Origin: Methylobacterium brachiatum
Lineage (GTDB): Bacteria > Pseudomonadota > Alphaproteobacteria > Rhizobiales > Beijerinckiaceae
Assembly: GCF_020523825.1 (NCBI RefSeq)
Contig: NZ_JAJALK010000009.1
Coordinates: 124,001 to 188,000 of the forward strand
DNA length: 64,000 bases
Direction of reading: 5' to 3'
Shown here: one piece after another, positions 18,045-26,167 of the stretch
Numbering within the stretch: the stretch's first letter is position 1
Layout: each line of letters begins with the position of its first letter
Program-made: the position numbers and the translations under genes
The notes under the pieces: model-generated
The model's input: only the letters and a program-made list of their open reading frames with translations
The model's database searches: none
Told to the model about the DNA's origin: nothing

Positions 18045-18449
18045 ATGGGTCTGCGCCTCACGCTAAAGCCATTCGAGCGGCTGATCATCAACGGCGCAGC
18101 AATTCGCAATGGTGACCGTCCCGTATCCTTCCTGATCGAAAACCAATGCAAATTCTTGCGTGAAAGCGAGATCATGCATGAGAGCGGTGCAGATACAGGC
18201 TGCAAAAAGCTTTGCGTCACACTGCAGGTTTTGTATCTTGCGGAGGTCCCTGCGGCGGCAATCGAATTATTCTATGCTCAAGCTCGCGACCTGCTGGCTA
18301 TGGAACCAAGTTATGCTCCATACCTTTCAAAGATACAGAACGAGGTCGAGGCGGAGCAATACTACAAGGCTGTTAAGCTGGGCCGCGAGCTCATCGCATA
18401 CGAACGTAATTTTCTAGACCCACATTCTTTAAAGGCTCATGCAATCTGA
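18045..18449 (+). CDS. FlbT-family flagellin regulator, divergent paralog
   Basis: A 134-residue FlbT-family protein: LTLKPFERLIINGAAIRNGD matches the family opening, and FLIENQCKFLRESEIM follows the FLLE-HVL pattern. FlbT represses or, in some rhizobia, promotes flagellin translation by acting on the mRNA leader. A second, canonical flbT lies at 53894, and the two differ a lot: here the ATTPIRQLYF block is replaced by KKLCVTLQVLYLAEV. Its base composition is visibly less GC-rich than its surroundings, hinting at different ancestry. An AGAGGA ribosome site precedes the ATG. It is divergent from the flagellin gene, with about 165 bases shared, so it is probably a dedicated regulator of that flagellin. 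Confidence 0.85.
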   Translation: MGLRLTLKPFERLIINGAAIRNGDRPVSFLIENQCKFLRESEIMHESGADTGCKKLCVTLQVLYLAEVPAAAIELFYAQARDLLAMEPSYAPYLSKIQNEVEAEQYYKAVKLGRELIAYERNFLDPHSLKAHAI

Positions 18450-18746
18450 TCGGAGATTGCTCTCATTAGCGTTTCATACACATAGACCAGCGCTTAAGCG
18501 CAGGGCCCACCGAACAGGTCACCGATCGCCTTTCGCCTGAACGGCGTGGGCCAACGCCAGCGCTAATGCTCTGGTCGGTCGTGGATCGTGTGGCAGCGCT
18601 GGTAGAATGACCCTGATCCACCTAACTTGGCGAAGAGCCACTTTTCAGGGGGCAGGCCACTTTGCCGCCTTGGTATGTCGGCCCGAGACGACCGCTTCTG
18701 TGTGGACTTCGGTTGGCCCATTCGGTCGGTGGGTGACAGGCCTGCC

Positions 18747-18905
18747 TCATGCCAGTTTAGGGCGGAAGGGGAGGACCAGACCTTCCGGACGCAAGCTCGT
18801 GATGAGGATCCGCGCGAGTTCCGATTGTCCGAACGGCTTGGTCAGTCGCGGGACCGGAACCAACTTGTTCTCAGGCAGCTCGGCATAGCCGCTGGCGAGG
18901 ATTGA
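18747..18905 (-). pseudogene. Response-regulator receiver domain, C-terminal fragment
   Basis: The minus strand reads SILASGYAELPENKL, then VPRLTKPFGQSELARIL. This is the end of a CheY-like receiver: the A-S/T-G-Y segment and the conserved Lys in the K-P-F motif. The fragment starts precisely at the edge of the neighbouring insertion sequence (18903), so the phosphoacceptor half is lost. The parent was probably a hybrid kinase or a small response regulator. Confidence 0.7.
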
Positions 18906-18940
18906 CCTGACCGGTATTTTGGACCGAGCCGATTGAGAGG

Positions 18941-19824
18941 CTACTGCATGGTCGCGGCCATGGGTAGCCGGAAGGCCAGACCCGGGTAGCTGACATTCGC
19001 GGGCGGCCGATAGCCCAGCGACGAATGCGGTCGGATGCAGTTGTACGTGGTTTGCCATAGCCCGATGACGATCTGCGCCTCCTTCAGCGAGTAGAAGATC
19101 TCCTGGCGTAGGCACTCGTCCCGAAGTTTGCCGTTGAAGCTCTCACAGTACCCGTTCTCCCACGGCGATCCTGGCGCGATGTACTGGATCCGTGGCCCCG
19201 TCTTGGCGACCCACTTGCGCAGCGCCTTCGAGATCATCTCAGGGCCATTGTCGCAGCGGATGTGCTCGGGGATGCCGTGCAGGCACATGGCATCGGCCAG
19301 CGCCTCGATCACGCCGACGCTGTTGATACGCCGTGCCACCTTCAGCGCCAGGCACGCCCGGCTATGCTCGTCGATCAGCGTCAGGATGCGTAGGCTTCGG
19401 CCGTCGTGGGTCTGAGCCTGCACGAAGTCGAAGCTCCACACATGGTTGCGGTGGAGCGGTCGTAGCCGCACGCATGAGCCGTCGTTCAGCCATAGGCGGC
19501 TGCGGGGTCTCTGTCGGCTAGGGACTTTGAGCCCCTCGCGACGCCAGATGCCCTCATGGTGAGCCTGTCGAACCATGAACCCGGTCCTTGCCCACTTGCC
19601 AGCCGGCTGCCTGCAGCAGCGCGGTGACGCGGCGGTAGCCGTAGCGCCCGTACTCGGACGCCAGGGCGATGATGGCACGGGTCAGCTCATCCTCGTCGGC
19701 CGGCACGGTGGGCACATAGCGCTGTGTACCCCGATGCTGGCCGACGATCCGGCAGGCATGACGCTCCGAGAGACCATACTTCTCCCGAATGACGTCGACC
19801 GCCTGCCTGCGTCGCTCGGGGGCT
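18941..19824 (-). pseudogene. Inner IS3-family transposase orfB, split by a palindromic repeat
   Basis: The upstream part in one frame reads VDVIREKYGLSERHACRIVG, ASEYGRYGYRRVTALLQAAG. After the palindrome at 19552-19580 a different frame continues with IWRREGLKVP and the rve core: HVWSFDFVQAQTHDG (first Asp), IRCDNGPEM (second Asp), NGYCESFNGKLRDECL (Glu), ending IRPHSSLGYRPPA. The small repeat introduces a TGA in the first frame and shifts the rest, so the full protein cannot be made. orfB would normally be made by frameshifting from orfA. Confidence 0.85.
19552..19580. repeat. Small palindromic (REP-like) repeat inserted in a transposase gene
   Basis: TCATGGT (19554-19560), eleven bases, ACCATGA (19572-19578) form an inverted repeat. 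Read on the minus strand it gives MVRQAHHE, a peptide I know as a recurring translation artefact of dispersed proteobacterial repeats. It occupies the place of a few bases of the normal D-R-V-x-R-I-W region and breaks the frame. Confidence 0.7.
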
Positions 19825-20104
19825 ACAAGTTTCCCGAGGCGACGTCCGCCAGAACTTGTTTCTCCAAGGACAAGTCGGCTACCAGCCGCCGCAACCGAGC
19901 GTTCTCGCGCTCCAGATCCTTCATCTTCCGCGCCTGATCGACTTGTAGGCCGCCATACTCCTTGCGCCAGCGATAGTAGCTCTGCTCGGAGATCTCGGCC
20001 TCCTTGCAGGCGAGGGCCAAACTCTTGCCCTGGGCTGTCTGCACCTCAATCTGGCGCAGCTTCAGCACGACCTGCTCCGCACCCGTCTTCTGACCTCGCC
20101 GCAT
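19823..20104 (-). CDS. Inner IS3-family element OrfA
   Basis: This 93-residue protein is the DNA-binding OrfA of IS3-family transposases. A helix-turn-helix (SLALACKEAEISEQSYYRW) is followed by a coiled-coil leucine zipper (KDLERENARLRRLVADLSLE). It appears intact and overlaps the start of orfB, as in elements that use programmed frameshifting. With orfB broken it has no partner in this copy. Confidence 0.85.
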   Translation of the reverse strand: MRRGQKTGAEQVVLKLRQIEVQTAQGKSLALACKEAEISEQSYYRWRKEYGGLQVDQARKMKDLERENARLRRLVADLSLEKQVLADVASGNL

Positions 20105-20170
20105 GTCCGACTCCTCTGGTCCTGGCTGATCCTCTCAATCAGCCCGGTCCAAAGCCAGCCGGTCAGGTCA

Positions 20171-20718
20171 TCGACCCGCAGGCTTTTCGGTCGACCTCGC
20201 AGCCTGACCAAGGCGTCGAGCGCCTCGGTCACCTGGAAGGCGCGGAAGTTGGCTCTCGGCGTGAGTGAGAGCGCCTCTCGCGTATGGCAATCGACGACGG
20301 TCAGGATCCGGAACGGACGCCCGTCGAACAGGCGGTCGGACATGAAGTCCATGGCCCAGACCTCGTTGGGTCCACCGATGGCCGGCCGCCCTTGCCGGTA
20401 GCGCCAGGCCCGTTTGCGCTTGGGCAGCTTGGGCCGGATAGACAGTCCCTCGTCACGGTAGATCCGGTAGGTGCGCTTGTGGTTCACCTCCCAGCCTTCC
20501 CGTCGCAACAGGATGTGCAGCCGCCGGTAGCCGTAGCGCACTCGCGCGGCAGCCAACTCCTTCAGCCGCATGCGCAGCGCTACTTGAGGGTCCGAGCGCT
20601 TCCTGTAGCGCTGCGACGAACGACCGAAGCCGGTGGCCTGGCAGGCCCGACGCTCGCTGATGCCGTAGGCCGCCTGCAGGTGGCCGGCGACCTCACGGCG
20701 AGCGGCGGGCCTCACCAC
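20171..20718 (-). pseudogene. IS407-like transposase orfB, truncated by IS insertion
   Basis: The frame reads ERRACQATGFGRSSQRYRKR, RYGYRRLHILLRREGW, and NEVWAMDFMSDRLFDGRPFR (first catalytic Asp), then stops matching the family after RPKSLRVDD, where DNGPEF should follow. That point is the boundary of the inner element at 20170. The second Asp and Glu are lost, so the protein is dead. It overlaps orfA by seven bases. Confidence 0.88.
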
Positions 20719-20987
20719 TTTCGCTTGAGCACATCCTGCAACATGGAGCGGTCCAGCGTCAGGTCGGCCACCAATCGTTTGAGCTTGCTGTTCTCGTCCT
20801 CCAGCTGCTTCAGCCGCCGGATCTCCGGCACGCCCATGCCGACGAACTGCTTCTTCCTGCGGTAGAACGTCGGCTCGGACACACCCATCTTCCGGCAGAC
20901 CTCGTCCACCGTCGCGCCGTTCTCCGCCTGCCGCAAGGCGAAGGCGATCTGTTCGTTCGTGAAGCGTTTGCGAGGCATGGCATCCAC
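20712..20987 (-). CDS. IS407-like element OrfA
   Basis: A 91-residue OrfA: RKRFTNEQIAFALRQAENG, then the helix-turn-helix GATVDEVCRKMGVSEPTFYR, then a zipper ending LVADLTLDRSMLQDVLKRKW. The frame is intact. It lies 70 bases inside the outer terminal repeat at 21057. Its orfB is truncated, so the element cannot move by itself. Confidence 0.87.
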   Translation of the reverse strand: MDAMPRKRFTNEQIAFALRQAENGATVDEVCRKMGVSEPTFYRRKKQFVGMGVPEIRRLKQLEDENSKLKRLVADLTLDRSMLQDVLKRKW

Positions 20988-21222
20988 CCTCCTTCAGGGT
21001 TCAGGATGCCCGAAAAACTTGCGCTCAGCGCGGACCAGTTTGGTGGGTCAGGGTCAATTCGAGACCAGCCGCGTTTGCAGGACCTGCACGACGATGTCGC
21101 TCGCGGCAGCAGGAGGGGCAGCCCCTGTCGGCAACCCGCCGGGACGTCGCGTTCACCACGGGGACGAGCGCCATGAAATCTTCCCCGGTACCCGCCCACC
21201 GGAGCGTCCGCACCATCGCATG

Positions 21223-21249
21223 CCGGAGGCTTCTTCGAGAAGCCTCCGG
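21223..21249. repeat. Perfect 12-pair hairpin
   Basis: CCGGAGGCTTCT, loop TCG, AGAAGCCTCCGG. There is no T run on either side. It may be an RNA stem or a binding palindrome. Confidence 0.75.
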
Positions 21250-21424
21250 GGCGAACCGGTACTCGTCGCTGAGGACACGGAGGGCATCTCCGTCGCCAGT
21301 CGGACGAAGCGGGCTCCCGGCAGCAGATGCAAAGGTGCTTGAACGGAGAAGGCCGACATGAGTCGACCGCCCACGGGATCGCCGCGGACCGTTGTCCAGA
21401 TTCATATCATCGGAAAAGGTGGGC

Positions 21425-21455
21425 CCCGGGGCCGAAGCCCCGGGTTCTGTTTCTA
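21425..21455 (+). terminator. Rho-independent terminator candidate, plus strand
   Basis: CCCGGGGC, loop CGAA, GCCCCGGG is followed by TTCTGTTTCT. A GNRA-like loop, an 8-pair GC stem and a T-rich tail are typical of an intrinsic terminator. No plus-strand gene is recognised in the 360 bases upstream, so it may end a small RNA or a lost gene. Confidence 0.6.
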
Positions 21456-21734
21456 CGGCTGCCCTGCCGCAAGATGCTTACGCCGCGAGGCGGGCATCCA
21501 TGACAACGTTATCGTTGGCATTTAGAGTTTTGGTCAGGTGCCCGGAACAGGGGTTGCCTGCGCCGAACCGGTCGAGTCCTTACCGAAAGTCGCATCTTAT
21601 CCTGCCGAAACAGGGTAGAACTCGCGATCCCTTTACCGTCCAGTCGAACCTAACTTCGCCCCCATCAGAAACACCCTGGCTGCAGACAATAAACACATTA
21701 TAGTCTGCCAAGACCCCTGCGTTATCAGGGACAG

Positions 21735-21830
21735 GATGCTTCTGGTGGAGGCGCCGGGTACCGCCCCCGGGTCCTGAAACGTTATTACGAACCGGTCATC
21801 AACCTCACACGCATCATACCGCGTGTGAGG
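21735..21830 (+). ncRNA. Candidate structured RNA
   Basis: A block beginning around GGTGGAGGCGCCGGGTACCG contains the stem CCGGG...CCCGG (21754-21770). About 30 bases later follows CCTCACACGC, eight loop bases, GCGTGTGAGG (21803-21830), a perfect 10-pair stem. I have an impression that the first block recurs in alphaproteobacterial non-coding RNAs but cannot confirm it. Strand is assumed from the following gene. Confidence 0.35.
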
Positions 21831-22143
21831 CCGAAGGTCCACAGGCCCCTGAAGGTTCGGGAATCCGGGCGATGCGCGGTCGTTGCGGACCGGGGATGAC
21901 CGCCGTCGCGCTCGCCGTAGCTCCAAATCCCTCTCGAACCCGAGTTGCAACCGCACCCGCGATGCAGGGCCTGCCCGTGCACACCCGACGCAGCGAGGGC
22001 GAGAACCCGCGGATCGCCGGGCCGGACCTATTCCATCGGCATACGGCTCGCACCAGCCTGGTTTGGGCGCTATGGGCTTACGCCGCCTTCTGTTGCCGCA
22101 GCCGCGCGAGGCCGTGCGCCAGTCGGGTTAGGAAAAGCCGAAC

Positions 22144-23763
22144 ATGCCGAACACGTTGGGTCTCAATCGCACCCTCGGGAGCGCCATGGGCGTCATCGCG
22201 CTGGTGTCGGTGCTCAGCAGCGGGGCGGTCCTGCTGACCCGCAGCCAATTGCAGGACGCGAACGACGCTCTGAGTCGCTCGAATCAAACGATCCGCAGCC
22301 TCGACGCATTCCGCAATGCCATGCTCAACCAAGAAACGGGGCTGCGTGGCTACCTGATATCCGGCCGAGAGGGCAGCCTGGAACCCTACCGCCAGGGACA
22401 ACCGGCCCTGGACGCAGCGATCGACCGCCTCAGAAACCTGATCGGCACCGATGCCGCCGCGTCGCGCCTGCTGGCCGATGCCGTGACGGCGGCCCGCACT
22501 TGGCAGGCCGATATCGGCCAGGCAGTTATCCGAGGCACGGCTGACCCGGCGACCCGACCCGAGGCGGTGCGTATCGAGTCCGAGGGCACCGGCAAGCAGC
22601 TGTTCGACACGCTGCGTGACAAGCTTGCCGCCATCGAGAGCCTGGAGGAGGCCCATCGGGCGATGCTGAGCCAGCGGGCGTCCCAGGCCGAACGCAACGA
22701 GACCCTGGCTCTGTGGGGTGGCACCCTGCTCACGCTGCTGATCTGCGCCGGGATCGCGGTGGCCATCAACCGCCTGATCGTCCGCCCGCTCGGAGACGTG
22801 ATGGCGTTCGTCGAGCGGGTCGGTGCGGGGGATCTGTCGGGCCGGCTGCATTCCGGCGGGCGCCACGAGATCGCGCGCCTCGGGCGCACGCTCGACGCGA
22901 TGGTGGACGGCCTGTCCGATCTCGCCCGGACGAACCGCGCCGCCACCGCCGACCTCAACGCCGCCGCCGCCGAGATCCGCGCCTCGGCGCAGCAGCAGGC
23001 GGCCTCGGTGGAGGAGCAATTCGCCGCCGTCCAGGAGACCGCCGCCACGGTGGACGAGATCACCCATTCCGGCGCGCAGATCGGCAAGCGCGCCACCGAG
23101 GTGATCGCCACCGCCCAGGCCACCGCCCAGACCTCCCGCCAGGGTTTGCGCGCGGTGTCCGACACCGCCAAGGCCATGGACGCGATCCGCGAGCAGGCGG
23201 AGGCCGTGGCCGGCAACATCGTCAGCCTGTCGGAGAAGACCCAGACGATCGGCGACATCATCGAGACGGTCAACGACATCTCGGAGCGCACGCATCTTCT
23301 GGCGCTCAACGCCGCCATCGAGGCGGCCGCGGCCGGCGAGAGCGGGCGCAGCTTCGCGGTGGTGGCCTCGGAGATGAAGCTTCTGGCCGACCAGGCCAAG
23401 GCGGCCACGGGGCAGGTCCGGGGGATTCTGGGTGAGATCCAGCGGGGCATCAACACCTCGGTGATGCTCACCGAGGAGGCGGTGAAGCGGGCGGCGGCCG
23501 GCAAGACGCGCTCGGACACGACCCAGCGGACGATCGAGGAGATCACGGCGCGGGTCGAGGAGAACGTCCAGACCTTCCAGCAGATCGTGGCCTCGACCAA
23601 CCAGCAGCAGCTCGGGATCGAGCAGGTGATGGGGGCGCTGCAGAACATCCGCCAGGCCAGCCAGCAGACGGCGGCCGGCACCCGCGAGGTCGAGGCGGCC
23701 TCGGCCAACCTCACCGAACTCGCCCAGGCCCTCATGGCCCTGGCCGAACGCTACCGGCACTGA
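22144..23763 (+). CDS. Methyl-accepting chemotaxis protein with CHASE3-type sensor
   Basis: A 539-residue inner-membrane chemoreceptor. TM1 spans about residues 13-33 and TM2 about 193-213. Between them is a helical periplasmic region with NQETGLRGYLISG, the CHASE3 signature. A HAMP linker follows (RPLGDVMAFVERVGAGDLSG, HEIARLGRTLDAM), then the cytoplasmic coiled coil with the signalling tip ERTHLLALNAAIEAAAAGE and the FAVVASEMKLLADQA helix that contacts CheA/CheW. Ligand unknown. There is no C-terminal CheR-binding pentapeptide. It stands alone, well away from the flagellar cluster. Confidence 0.93.
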   Translation: MPNTLGLNRTLGSAMGVIALVSVLSSGAVLLTRSQLQDANDALSRSNQTIRSLDAFRNAMLNQETGLRGYLISGREGSLEPYRQGQPALDAAIDRLRNLIGTDAAASRLLADAVTAARTWQADIGQAVIRGTADPATRPEAVRIESEGTGKQLFDTLRDKLAAIESLEEAHRAMLSQRASQAERNETLALWGGTLLTLLICAGIAVAINRLIVRPLGDVMAFVERVGAGDLSGRLHSGGRHEIARLGRTLDAMVDGLSDLARTNRAATADLNAAAAEIRASAQQQAASVEEQFAAVQETAATVDEITHSGAQIGKRATEVIATAQATAQTSRQGLRAVSDTAKAMDAIREQAEAVAGNIVSLSEKTQTIGDIIETVNDISERTHLLALNAAIEAAAAGESGRSFAVVASEMKLLADQAKAATGQVRGILGEIQRGINTSVMLTEEAVKRAAAGKTRSDTTQRTIEEITARVEENVQTFQQIVASTNQQQLGIEQVMGALQNIRQASQQTAAGTREVEAASANLTELAQALMALAERYRH

Positions 23764-23904
23764 GGGGGCTGCGGATCGGGCGATCCGGGCGGTGCGAGGC
23801 CCCGGGACAGGCGCTGCCTGCGCGTCGCGGCCGAACATCGCCACGAGCTCCGCGGGGAGCTGTTAGGGGGGCCGCCCGGGATAGGCTGGTTGTGCCACCG
23901 GCAA

Positions 23905-23936
23905 ACGAAAAACCCCAGAAGCGCATGCTTCTGGGG
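23905..23936 (-). terminator. Rho-independent terminator of the porin gene
   Basis: CCCCAGAAGC, four bases, GCTTCTGGGG form a perfect 10-pair stem, followed on the minus strand by TTTTTCG. It lies about 110 bases after the porin stop. Another stem with a TTCG loop (24016-24033) lies immediately after the stop codon and may be an mRNA-end stabiliser. Confidence 0.88.
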
Positions 23937-24046
23937 TAGGGCGGACCTTGCGATCGGCCTGGTGAGACCGGCCTGTCAGAATGCGCGAGCGCGTTCCTCG
24001 CCGTCCCTGACCGGGCCCGGCCCGAAGGCCGGGCGGGTGTTGGGTC

Positions 24047-24880
24047 TTAGTACGAGCCGAACTTGTAGTTCAGGCCGGCGCGGACGACGGCGAACTCGTC
24101 GTCGCGGCGACCGATGGCGCTGTAGGCGACCGGGACGAGGTTGGCGGCGTTGACCACCAGGGCGCCCTGGTTGCGGTTGCCGCGCTCGAGGTTGACGTAC
24201 AGGCCTTCGATCTTGAACGTCACGGCCGACGAGCGGAAGAAGTTCAGGAACGACTCGGTGGGGAGGGCGAACTCGACGCCGCCGCCGACGGCGTAGCCGG
24301 TGCGGAAGCTGTCGTTGCCGGCATAGCCGCCGAAGGAGCGGTCAGCGCTGCCCGAGCCGTAGGCGAAGCCGCCGGTGCCGTACACGAGGGTGCGGTCGAA
24401 GGCGTAGCCGAGGCGGCCGCGCACAGTGCCGAAGTAGTCGAGGCTCGACAGGCCGCGCGGGTCGGTGACGTAGTAGCCCGGGGCGACGGCGCCGTTCACG
24501 AACGCGTTGTTCCGGCTGCGGCCGAAGTCGAGGTACTGGGCGTCGGCCTCGATGCCGACCACCACGCCCGAGCCCGGGGTGAACTGGACGTTGTAGCCGA
24601 TCTGGGCGCCGCCGGAGAAACCGTCCTGGCTGCGGTTGCGGAACGTGGCGGTGGTGCCGGGGACGGCAAACGGAGCCGGGACGCCGAAGGTGGAGTTGTT
24701 GGAGCGGCTGCTGGCGTCGAAGGCGTAGCCGGCGTTGAAACCGGCGTAGAAGCCGGTCCAGGTGAACACGGGCACCGGGGTGAAGACGGGCGGCGGGGCA
24801 GCGCGACGCGGCAGGTCGGCGGCGGCAGCGGCGCCGGTCAGGGCGGTGAAGGCGGCCAGGGAGGCGAGAAGCTTGGTCAT
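24047..24880 (-). CDS. Omp25/RopB-family outer-membrane beta-barrel protein
   Basis: The protein is 277 residues from the Met at 24880, chosen because MTKLLASLAAFTALTGAAAA is a standard signal peptide; the frame runs 15 codons further upstream. The mature chain starts with a Pro-rich linker then FTWTGFYAGFNAGYAF, the signature first strand of rhizobial Omp25/RopB-type barrels. Aromatic-rich alternating strands continue to LNYKFGSY at the end, with an amphipathic terminal strand. It probably forms an 8-strand barrel that stabilises the outer membrane. It is monocistronic with a strong terminator. Confidence 0.92.
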   Translation of the reverse strand: MTKLLASLAAFTALTGAAAAADLPRRAAPPPVFTPVPVFTWTGFYAGFNAGYAFDASSRSNNSTFGVPAPFAVPGTTATFRNRSQDGFSGGAQIGYNVQFTPGSGVVVGIEADAQYLDFGRSRNNAFVNGAVAPGYYVTDPRGLSSLDYFGTVRGRLGYAFDRTLVYGTGGFAYGSGSADRSFGGYAGNDSFRTGYAVGGGVEFALPTESFLNFFRSSAVTFKIEGLYVNLERGNRNQGALVVNAANLVPVAYSAIGRRDDEFAVVRAGLNYKFGSY

Positions 24881-25302
24881 GTGTGCGGCAATCCAGGGCG
24901 TGAAATCTGACACCATGACTACCAATTCGTCGGCGAGAAAGCTGTAGTTTTACGGACACACCGCCCGGTCACGACGCGGGCCGCCATAGTAAACCTTCGG
25001 TAAATATCTGCCCCGCGACGGACATGCCTGGGAGATACTGACCCGAGCGCGACAACTCTGCAGCCGGGCATCGGTTGCGGCGGCGCGTGTGATTGAAGCG
25101 CCGGTGTTGCCGAAGGGCGACAGCGCGCGTCATCAGCCAGGTCCTGCTGACCTGTGCGCGGGGCGCGAACCCGGCTCCTCGCCGCGCCCGCCGGCGCCCG
25201 ATGCGATCGGTAGCGTTCGCATTCCGTACTCACTGTGACCCAGGAGCGGCAGCTGATCGTCGAGGCCTCTGCTAGACAGGCCGACGTCTCTGGATACCGC
25301 TT
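24881..25302. other. Intergenic region upstream of the porin gene
   Basis: About 420 bases between divergent genes. It must hold the porin promoter and leader (an AT-richer stretch at 24920-25010). I found no further gene. Confidence 0.45.
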
Positions 25303-25467
25303 ATGTCCAATCGACTGATCCTTCGTCGCGCCGTCCTGGTTCTGGGGCTGATGGGTATCTTGTTGGCCCTAGCGGACGTCGTCGCCCGCCGGGAGCTGAC
25401 GCGGGCGGCCGACATTTCCTTCGCACGCGGCGGGTCGATCGCGCAGACGGCCGAGGCCCGCGAGTAG
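25303..25467 (+). CDS. Small single-span membrane protein (54 aa)
   Basis: The 54-codon frame begins MSNRLILRRAVLVLGLMG, with a basic start and one hydrophobic helix of about 17 residues (10-26), then a charged, Ala/Arg-rich tail ending in AEARE. It is too short for family recognition. The positive-inside rule would place the N-terminus in the cytoplasm. No strong ribosome site is visible, so it is a moderate call. Confidence 0.4.
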   Translation: MSNRLILRRAVLVLGLMGILLALADVVARRELTRAADISFARGGSIAQTAEARE

Positions 25468-25866
25468 CCCGTCCGACCGAGCGCAGGGCGCCCGATCATC
25501 GGGCGATCGGTTGAACTGCCGAGACAAAAAAGGCCACCCCCGAGGGGGCGGCCCGAAGTCTTGGGAGGAGACACCCTTGGGAAGGGTGGCGAGACCGCGA
25601 CGCCGTCGCGATCGCGCGCCACGGACTTCAGAGCGAGGCCTGCGGCGGGCAACCACTCGCAGGATGTCGGCGGGGCATAAGTGTCGCTCTTTTCGCCCTC
25701 AGGTGCACTTCCACACCATGGCTTGGCGGTCCGCAGCCGAGCGATCGCCGGTGCAGCCCCCCCCCCCGCAGAACCAAGCCTCCTGCTTGGCCGTTGAGGA
25801 TTGCGAGCCCGGCTGAGGTGCGGTCGGCCCCGCGCTTGTCCGCTCCAACCCGGTTGCGAGTCTGTC
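25468..25866. other. Intergenic region with a minus-strand terminator but no clear gene
   Basis: About 400 bases. A strong minus-strand terminator at 25526-25552 implies a minus-strand transcript starting somewhere between about 25570 and 25880. A 61-codon frame ending at 25699 (with WFCGGGGCTGDRSAADRQ near its end) is the only candidate protein; alternatively the product is a small RNA. Confidence 0.4.
25526..25552 (-). terminator. Strong Rho-independent terminator, orphan
   Basis: On the minus strand GGCCGCCCC, loop CTCG, GGGGTGGCC is followed by six T. It resembles the terminator at 32964-32992, including the CTTCGGGCC lead-in. No recognised minus-strand gene lies upstream. Confidence 0.85.
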
Positions 25867-26154
25867 ATGAGCCGCCCGCGCCACGTCGGTCTGCCCTGGT
25901 ACGCCGAGGAGCAGTACGAGGCCCTTCGCGCCAGCCTCCCCGACGGGGCGAAGCTGCCGCCTCGCTACGAGACCTGGCGGATCGCCACGGAGCAGATGGA
26001 GCGCGAGGTGCAGCGCAGCGGCGTCGCGGTCGTGCGCGTGCCGATCGAGGTCGCGGCATTCACGGCGTGGTGCGCCCGCACCGGCGCGCCGGGCGACGGT
26101 TCCGGACGCGCCCGATACGCGGCCGAAATCCTCGCGGGAACCGACCCGGCGTGA
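25867..26154 (+). CDS. Conserved-type small hypothetical protein
   Basis: This 95-residue protein starts at the Met of MSRPRHVGLPWYAEEQYEAL. It contains LPPRYETWRIATEQMEREVQ and ends in a short helical tail. There is no signal peptide or membrane segment; it is charged and probably cytosolic. The wording feels like a recurrent Methylobacterium/Bradyrhizobium hypothetical but I cannot assign a function. It converges on the DUF606 gene, 13 bases away. Confidence 0.6.
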   Translation: MSRPRHVGLPWYAEEQYEALRASLPDGAKLPPRYETWRIATEQMEREVQRSGVAVVRVPIEVAAFTAWCARTGAPGDGSGRARYAAEILAGTDPA

Positions 26155-26167
26155 GATCGGCCGGCGA

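Larger units (their letters stand above)
18903..20170 (-). mobile_element. Inner IS3-family element with imperfect terminal repeats
   Basis: The left end (18903-18940) begins TGACCTGACCGG and ends GGACCGAGCCGATTGAGAGG. The right end, on the other strand (20131-20170), begins TGACCTGACCGG and ends GGACCGGGCTGATTGAGAGG. The element is about 1.27 kb, normal for IS3 family, and carries orfA and orfB. It sits inside the orfB of another IS3-family element. No clear target duplication is visible. Confidence 0.85.
18608..21057 (-). mobile_element. Outer, disrupted IS3-family (IS407-like) element with another IS inside
   Basis: TGACCCTGATCCACC at 18608-18622 and the reverse complement of 21043-21057 (TGACCCTGACCCACC) match at 14 of 15 bases and face outward. 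Seventy bases inside the right end begins orfA (20987), as in IS3-family elements. orfB is cut at 20171 by a second IS3-family element. The expected C-terminal part of orfB is not found in 18608-18902, where a response-regulator scrap lies instead, so the left boundary may belong to something else. Confidence 0.5.
20988..22143. other. Non-coding, hairpin-rich region upstream of the chemoreceptor gene
   Basis: More than 1 kb with no recognisable protein. It contains a perfect 12-pair hairpin (21223-21249), a plus-strand terminator-like hairpin (21425-21455), a GC stem at 21754-21770 and a perfect 10-pair stem at 21803-21830. The density of stems suggests one or more small RNAs or leader structures. 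The last part should carry the promoter of the MCP gene. Confidence 0.5.

Noticed and set aside
21735..21830. tmRNA call
   Set aside because: I could not find a tRNA-like acceptor or tag reading frame; kept only as a candidate structured RNA.
22078..23844. 588-codon and 449-codon minus-strand frames
   Set aside because: Shadows of the MCP gene, whose HAMP and signalling motifs are unambiguous.
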